Assembly (NCBI GenBank): GCA_944323745.1 | Contig: CALUTQ010000001.1 | Span: 248,001 to 312,000, forward strand | DNA: 64,000 nt | DNA from: Candidatus Avelusimicrobium pullarium | Lineage (GTDB): Bacteria > Elusimicrobiota > Elusimicrobia > Elusimicrobiales > Elusimicrobiaceae | Direction of reading: 5' to 3' | Shown here: piece by piece, positions 60,304 to 64,000 of the stretch | How positions within the stretch are numbered: position 1 is the first letter of the stretch | Layout of the letters: every line of letters begins with the position of its first letter | Position numbers and translations under genes: made by a program | Notes under the pieces: model-generated | The model's database searches: none | What the model was told of the DNA's origin: nothing | The model's input: only the letters and a program-made list of their open reading frames with translations

Positions 60304-60367
60304 AAATAGTATAGTTATAAAAACGGCCAATATGCGGCAATTTTGCTATACTGTCATTATATTATTT

Positions 60368-61147
60368 ATGCAAGAACAGAGGCCACAGCGTCAGGTAGTC
60401 GTTATCGGGGATGTGCACGGTCAGTACGAGCCCTTTGTAATTATGCTGCGCCACGCCGGTTTAATTGACGGCGATTTAAAATGGACGGGCGGACGCAATC
60501 GTCTGGTGCAGATGGGGGATATTTTTGACCGCGGCCCCAAGCCGCGCCAAGTAGACGATTTGCTGGACTCTTTGCAGCGCCAAGCCAATGCCAGCCAGGG
60601 GGAGGTGATTCGTCTGGTGGGCAATCACGAACTGGAACTACTGATGAGCAATTTTTTAATTTCCGGTTTTAACAAAGAAGAAGCCAAACTCGTGCGCGAT
60701 AAACTGAAAAGACAAGTGCTTGATTTTGAAATTCGCGCGGCCTATGCTTATAAAGGTTTTTTGTTTACCCACGCGGGTGTAACGCATAAACTGATGAAAA
60801 TTTTTAAAATGCAGCTGGATGAACTGACGGAAAATAACGTGGCCATTTTAACGAATATGATTTTCCGCGAAGCGATAAAGCACGAGTTTTTTCGCCATCC
60901 TATTTTTAACATCAGCATACACCGCAGCGGCACCGATAAATTCGGCGGTATTTTTTGGGAAGATTTGGACGACCTGCTGGCTTCCTGCCCGCGCAGCGAA
61001 CTGCGCCAGGTAGTGGGCCACACGCAGGTGGATGAAATTGTGCTTGATAACGGGCGCAATATTATCCCCGTTGACGTAGGCTTGCACCGCAAAATGCAGT
61101 ATTTGCGTTTGGTGGGCGATCAGCCGGAAGTGGTAACGGTAACGTAG
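60368..61147 (+). CDS. Calcineurin-like metallophosphoesterase
   Basis: A 259-residue protein from ATG 60368 (a longer frame from 60080 lies over the divergent gene). The five metallophosphatase motifs are in order: GDVHG (about 14-18), GDIFDRG, GNHELE, FTHAGV and GHTQVD. It resembles the bacterial Shewanella-like/PPP phosphatase group; protein Ser/Thr phosphatase or ApaH-like nucleotide hydrolase roles are both possible. A TATACT box lies 16 bases before the ATG in the shared 64-base promoter gap with the GlcDE gene. Terminator follows. Confidence 0.87.
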   Translation: MQEQRPQRQVVVIGDVHGQYEPFVIMLRHAGLIDGDLKWTGGRNRLVQMGDIFDRGPKPRQVDDLLDSLQRQANASQGEVIRLVGNHELELLMSNFLISGFNKEEAKLVRDKLKRQVLDFEIRAAYAYKGFLFTHAGVTHKLMKIFKMQLDELTENNVAILTNMIFREAIKHEFFRHPIFNISIHRSGTDKFGGIFWEDLDDLLASCPRSELRQVVGHTQVDEIVLDNGRNIIPVDVGLHRKMQYLRLVGDQPEVVTVT

Positions 61148-61162
61148 TTTTTGAACGGATAT

Positions 61163-61200
61163 AAAAAATGCAAACGTCTGTGCAGGCGTTTGCATTTTTT
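61163..61200. terminator. Bidirectional terminator, perfect 14-bp arms
   Basis: AAAAAATGCAAACG and CGTTTGCATTTTTT around a 10-base loop, between the phosphatase gene and convergent ybeY. Confidence 0.9.
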
Positions 61201-61213
61201 ATGGCCGGTTAAA

Positions 61214-61654
61214 TTAGGACAAAGTGTCTGCAATAATCTTTTCGGCCCGGCGGTCCATTTCGGCGCGCTGCTGCGGGGTGTGGTCATCCATACCGGAAAG
61301 ATGCAGGCAGCCGTGTACGGCATACATCATCATTTCCTGCAGAAACGTGTGTTTAAACTGCGGCGCGTTTTTGCGCGCTACCGGATAGCAAACGTACACG
61401 TCCCCAAAAGCCCACGGGGCTCCGATGTCAAACGGGGGGCGCTCGTGGTTAAAAGAAATAACGTCGGTAACGTAATGATGGTTTAAAAACGTTTTGTTGA
61501 CCCGCAGTATTTCCTTTTCATCAACAAACACAATATTTACTTCCGCCTTTTCTTTGGCGTATTTCTTAAGCGCTTGCAGGCAGGATTTTTTAAACAGGCC
61601 CGTGCGGCGCAAATGCTTGGGAACGTCGGTTTGGTAGAAGATATTAATAATCAT
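61214..61654 (-). CDS. ybeY: Endoribonuclease YbeY
   Basis: Zinc endoribonuclease of 16S rRNA maturation and ribosome quality control. A 146-residue product from ATG 61654, overlapping the phoH stop by 4 bases (ATGA). It has NKTFLNHHYVTDVISF, FGDVYVCY, and the metal site HGCLHLSGMDDH (H114, H118, H125). The last spacing is six residues where the textbook motif HxxxHxxxxxH has five, so H125 may be displaced or another residue may coordinate zinc. The ybeZ(phoH)-ybeY pair is conserved. Confidence 0.92.
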   Translation of the reverse strand: MIINIFYQTDVPKHLRRTGLFKKSCLQALKKYAKEKAEVNIVFVDEKEILRVNKTFLNHHYVTDVISFNHERPPFDIGAPWAFGDVYVCYPVARKNAPQFKHTFLQEMMMYAVHGCLHLSGMDDHTPQQRAEMDRRAEKIIADTLS

Positions 61655-62595
61655 TTTTCGGTTTTGGCGGGTTTCTTTTCCCATTTTTCGTAAGCGCGCA
61701 GAATGTTTTTTACCAGCGGGTGGCGCACCACGTCCTCGGGGCCGAAATCGGCAAAGGCTACGCCGGGAACCCCTTTTAAAATTTTGGGCAGCTGCAAAAG
61801 GGCGCTTTGGCTTTTTTGCGGCAAATCAATTTGCGTCAAATCGCCGTTGACCACCATTTTGGAGTTTATGCCCATACGCGTTAAAAACATTTTCATTTGC
61901 GCAGGCAGGGTGTTTTGCGCTTCGTCTAAAATAATAAAGGCCTTTTCCAGCGTGCGCCCGCGCATATAAGCCAGCGGGGCAATTTCCAAAATATTGCCGT
62001 ATTTGAGTGCACGGAATTTTTCCACGCCCAGCATTGCGTAGAATGCGTCGTAAATGGGGCGCAGATAAGGATCTGTTTTTTCATTAATGTCCCCGGGCAG
62101 AAAACCCAGTTTTTCGCCGGCTTCCACAATCGGGCGGGTAACGATAATGCGCTCCACCATACCCAGTTCCAGCGCGCGCAGCGCGCACGCACAGGCCAAA
62201 AAGGTTTTGCCCGTGCCGGCAGGGCCGACGGACACCAGCAGGTCGTTATCAAAAACGGCTTCTATATATTTTTTCTGATTTTCGGTGCGGGCTTCTATGG
62301 GGCGGGCGTGTTCCGGGCGGAAAATGACGTTGTCTTTAAACGGCACGCGGTCCTGCTCGGGTTCTTCGGTTTTCATTTTGGCGGACATTTCCAAAATTTT
62401 CTTCAGCCGTGCCAGTGCTTTATCCAAACGCGAATGGGTGCCTTTAAGCGAAAGTTCCGCCCCCTGTCCGTCTTCGTTGTATTTGACGGTGGCGTCTATT
62501 TTAAATTCTTTTTCCAGTGCGCGCAGTTTGCGGTCCTGCACGCCCAGTGCCAGCAAAATTTCGTCCTGGTCGCGTAAAAAGATTTTCTTTATCAT
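61651..62595 (-). CDS. ybeZ: PhoH-like ATPase (YbeZ)
   Basis: A 314-residue protein from ATG 62595. An N-terminal KH-like region of about 65 residues precedes the PhoH ATPase with P-loop GPAGTGKT (124-131), VTRPIVEAGEKLGFLPGD, IIDEAQN-type ILDEAQNTLPAQMKMFLTR and VVNGDLTQIDLP. PhoH/YbeZ proteins are RNA-linked ATPases that partner with YbeY, the next gene. A TATAAT box ends 7 bases before the ATG and there is no Shine-Dalgarno. A longer frame from 62637 would cover that box. Confidence 0.93.
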   Translation of the reverse strand: MIKKIFLRDQDEILLALGVQDRKLRALEKEFKIDATVKYNEDGQGAELSLKGTHSRLDKALARLKKILEMSAKMKTEEPEQDRVPFKDNVIFRPEHARPIEARTENQKKYIEAVFDNDLLVSVGPAGTGKTFLACACALRALELGMVERIIVTRPIVEAGEKLGFLPGDINEKTDPYLRPIYDAFYAMLGVEKFRALKYGNILEIAPLAYMRGRTLEKAFIILDEAQNTLPAQMKMFLTRMGINSKMVVNGDLTQIDLPQKSQSALLQLPKILKGVPGVAFADFGPEDVVRHPLVKNILRAYEKWEKKPAKTEK

Positions 62596-62643
62596 TGTTT
62601 TTATTATATAAAATGCGTTTGCCTTGCGGCGGGACAAACGGAC

Positions 62644-62670
62644 AAAAAAAGGGCGCCCTTTAAGGCGCCC
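62644..62670 (-). terminator. Terminator after glgC
   Basis: On the (-) strand, GGGCGCC-TTAAAG-GGCGCCC plus a seven-T tract. Confidence 0.9.
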
Positions 62671-62677
62671 TGTGCGG

Positions 62678-63889
62678 TTAAAGGAATTTGCTCTTGCCGC
62701 GCGGGATGACTACAATGCCCGAAGGGTCTATGTAGTAATGCTGCGCGTCGGCTTCCTGATCCAACCCGATGGTCTGTTTGGCCGGGATCGTATTAAAGCG
62801 GTCAATGATGACTTTTTTAAGCTTGGCCCCCGGTTTGATTTCACAGTTGTCCATTACCACGCAGCCTTCCATTTCTACGCCGTCGTGCACGATAACGCTG
62901 CTGGCCAAAACGCAATCTTTAATTTTGGCCTTGGGATGAATGACGCAGCCGTTGCTGATAAGCGAGTTAATGACCGTGCCGCCCATATATTTGGTCGGCG
63001 GGACGCGGTAAGCGGTGGTGTTGATGGGCCATTTGGGGTTGTCCAAGTCCAATTTGGGTTTGGGGCCCAGCAGGTCCATATGCGTTTGCCAAAAGGACTC
63101 TATAGTCCCCACATCGCGCCAGTAGCCTTGTTCTTCATAGGGCTTGGCGCCGGGCAGGGTTTGGCTCTGAAAGTCGTAGGCAAAAGTGCGGTGGTCGGTT
63201 AAAATTTTAGGCAGGATATGTTTGCCGAAATCTAATGCCGGCACGTCGCAAAAGCGTTTTTGCAGCACCTGCAGCAGCACGTCGGTATTAAAAATATAGT
63301 TCCCCATAGAAGCAAACGCCGCTTTGGGGTTGCCCGGAATATGTTTGGGTTTTTGGGGCTTTTCGTCAAATTGGATAATGCGGTGGTTTTCGTCGGTGGC
63401 CAAAATGCCGAAGGAGGGCGCGTCTTTGATGTCTACGGTATTGGCGGCCACGGTAACGTCGGCCTTGTTTTTAAGGTGGAAATCAATCATTTGCCGCACG
63501 TCCATACGGTAAATGTGGTCAGCCCCGAAAACGGCCACCAAGTCCGGCGCGAAATCGCGCACCAGATTAATGTTCTGGCGCACGGAGTCGGCCGTGCCAC
63601 GGTACCAAATTTCCCCCAAACGCATTTGCGGCGGGACGCAGGTTAGGAAGTGGTCCGGAATTAACCCTTCCGTACGCCAAGTGGTGCGCAGATATTCAAT
63701 CAAACTCTGGGACAAATATTGCACCAGCACATAGGAAGAAAAAATGCCCGAGTTGACGAAATTTGACAGCACAAAATCCACAATGCGGTATTTGCCGCCA
63801 AACGGAACGGACGGTTTGGAGCGGTCTTTGGTCAGCGGGTAAAGGCGTTCGCCTTTGCCGCCGGCCATAATCATACCCAGTACACGCAT
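62678..63889 (-). CDS. glgC: Glucose-1-phosphate adenylyltransferase
   Basis: Makes ADP-glucose, the committed step of glycogen synthesis. The 403-residue protein has the pyrophosphorylase loop MIMAGGKGERLYPLTKDRSKP, PFGGKYRIVDFVLSN, FGADHIYRMD, the glucose-1-phosphate region and a C-terminal left-handed beta-helix (VIHPKAKIKDCVLASSV). GGGAGA precedes the ATG. A cut gene on the same strand ends 24 bases upstream, so glgC is probably internal to an operon. Confidence 0.95.
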   Translation of the reverse strand: MRVLGMIMAGGKGERLYPLTKDRSKPSVPFGGKYRIVDFVLSNFVNSGIFSSYVLVQYLSQSLIEYLRTTWRTEGLIPDHFLTCVPPQMRLGEIWYRGTADSVRQNINLVRDFAPDLVAVFGADHIYRMDVRQMIDFHLKNKADVTVAANTVDIKDAPSFGILATDENHRIIQFDEKPQKPKHIPGNPKAAFASMGNYIFNTDVLLQVLQKRFCDVPALDFGKHILPKILTDHRTFAYDFQSQTLPGAKPYEEQGYWRDVGTIESFWQTHMDLLGPKPKLDLDNPKWPINTTAYRVPPTKYMGGTVINSLISNGCVIHPKAKIKDCVLASSVIVHDGVEMEGCVVMDNCEIKPGAKLKKVIIDRFNTIPAKQTIGLDQEADAQHYYIDPSGIVVIPRGKSKFL

Positions 63890-63913
63890 AGGTTTAAAGT
63901 CTCCCTGTTTAAA

Positions 63914-64000
63914 TTATGCCGCGCCGAGAGGAAGCTTTTTGTCCAACGCTTCAAAGGCTTCCCAAGACCACGGCATTTTTTCTTTAAAAATCTTTGCAAT
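63914..64000 (-). CDS. C-terminal end of an unidentified protein (cut by window edge)
   Basis: A (-) frame of 28 codons plus TAA (63916-63914) enters from the right edge. The visible end reads KEKMPWSWEAFEALDKKLP then LGAA. It lies 24 bases upstream of glgC on the same strand, so a glycogen-metabolism gene such as a starch or glycogen synthase is plausible, but too little is visible to name it. Confidence 0.55.
   Translation of the reverse strand: MAKIFKEKMPWSWEAFEALDKKLPLGAA

Noticed and set aside
60080-60367. N-terminal extension of the metallophosphatase from 60080
   Set aside because: It would overlap the divergent GlcDE gene start and its promoter; the conserved domain begins right after the ATG at 60368.
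1-64000. CRISPR arrays, insertion sequences, prophage or rRNA genes
   Set aside because: No regularly spaced direct repeats, transposase or integrase motifs, terminal repeats with target duplications, phage structural genes or rRNA were seen on either strand.

Overview
This window looks like a chromosomal segment of a Gram-negative, meso-DAP-peptidoglycan bacterium. I infer the phylum Elusimicrobiota, probably a gut lineage near Elusimicrobium. The reasons are scattered type IV pilin-like genes with GFTLIELL N-termini, dense housekeeping operons, an outer-membrane efflux system, and roughly half G+C genes separated by very AT-rich spacers. The assignment is inference; I could run no marker comparison. 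There is no sign of phage, insertion sequence, CRISPR array or rRNA.

Layout. 1-6.2 kb (+): end of an unknown gene, a probable outer-membrane protein, DoxX-like protein, dnaX, recR, comEC and guanine deaminase. 6.2-12 kb (-): a muropeptide-salvage operon (AI-2E-type permease, ampG-like, murQ, anmK, nagZ-like). 12.2-17 kb: tRNA-Val, MarC, uvrB, birA, a lone receiver protein, tilS. 17-23 kb: pilin 1, hydrolase, TIGR02757 protein, murE-murD, tatD. 23.2-28.9 kb: CIRCE-controlled hrcA-grpE-dnaK, pilin 2, dnaJ. 29-33 kb (-): dapA-asd-dapB-murC. 33-41 kb (+): sppA, a membrane protein, then a tetR-led RND efflux operon. 41-49.5 kb: an exported orphan, tRNA-Cys, a candidate small RNA, tRNA-Gly, tRNA-Thr, tuf, rpmG, tRNA-Trp, secE, nusG, rplK, rplA, a second exported orphan and a trypsin-like protease. 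49.5-52 kb (-): rplU-rpmA, a 48-residue basic protein, obgE. 52-64 kb: pilin 3, mnmA, an LtaS-like phosphotransferase, a GlcDE-fusion/GlcF/HD-GYP operon, a metallophosphatase, phoH-ybeY, glgC and a cut gene.

How the genes fit together. Cell-wall metabolism dominates: diaminopimelate supply (dapA, asd, dapB), Mur ligases (murC, murD, murE) and wall recycling (ampG, murQ, anmK, nagZ) are all here. The remainder is mostly information processing (tuf-nusG-ribosomal cluster, obg operon, uvrB, recR, tRNA modification) and chaperones.

The most unusual signal is at the pilin genes. Two of the three have the start codon in the 4-base loop of a 19-20 bp inverted repeat, and exactly 12 T residues just upstream, inside the probable promoter. 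All three pilins, plus birA, murE and tatD, have a -10-like hexamer ending exactly 8 bases before the ATG and no Shine-Dalgarno sequence. This suggests leaderless or near-leaderless mRNAs and possibly phase-variable pilin promoters.
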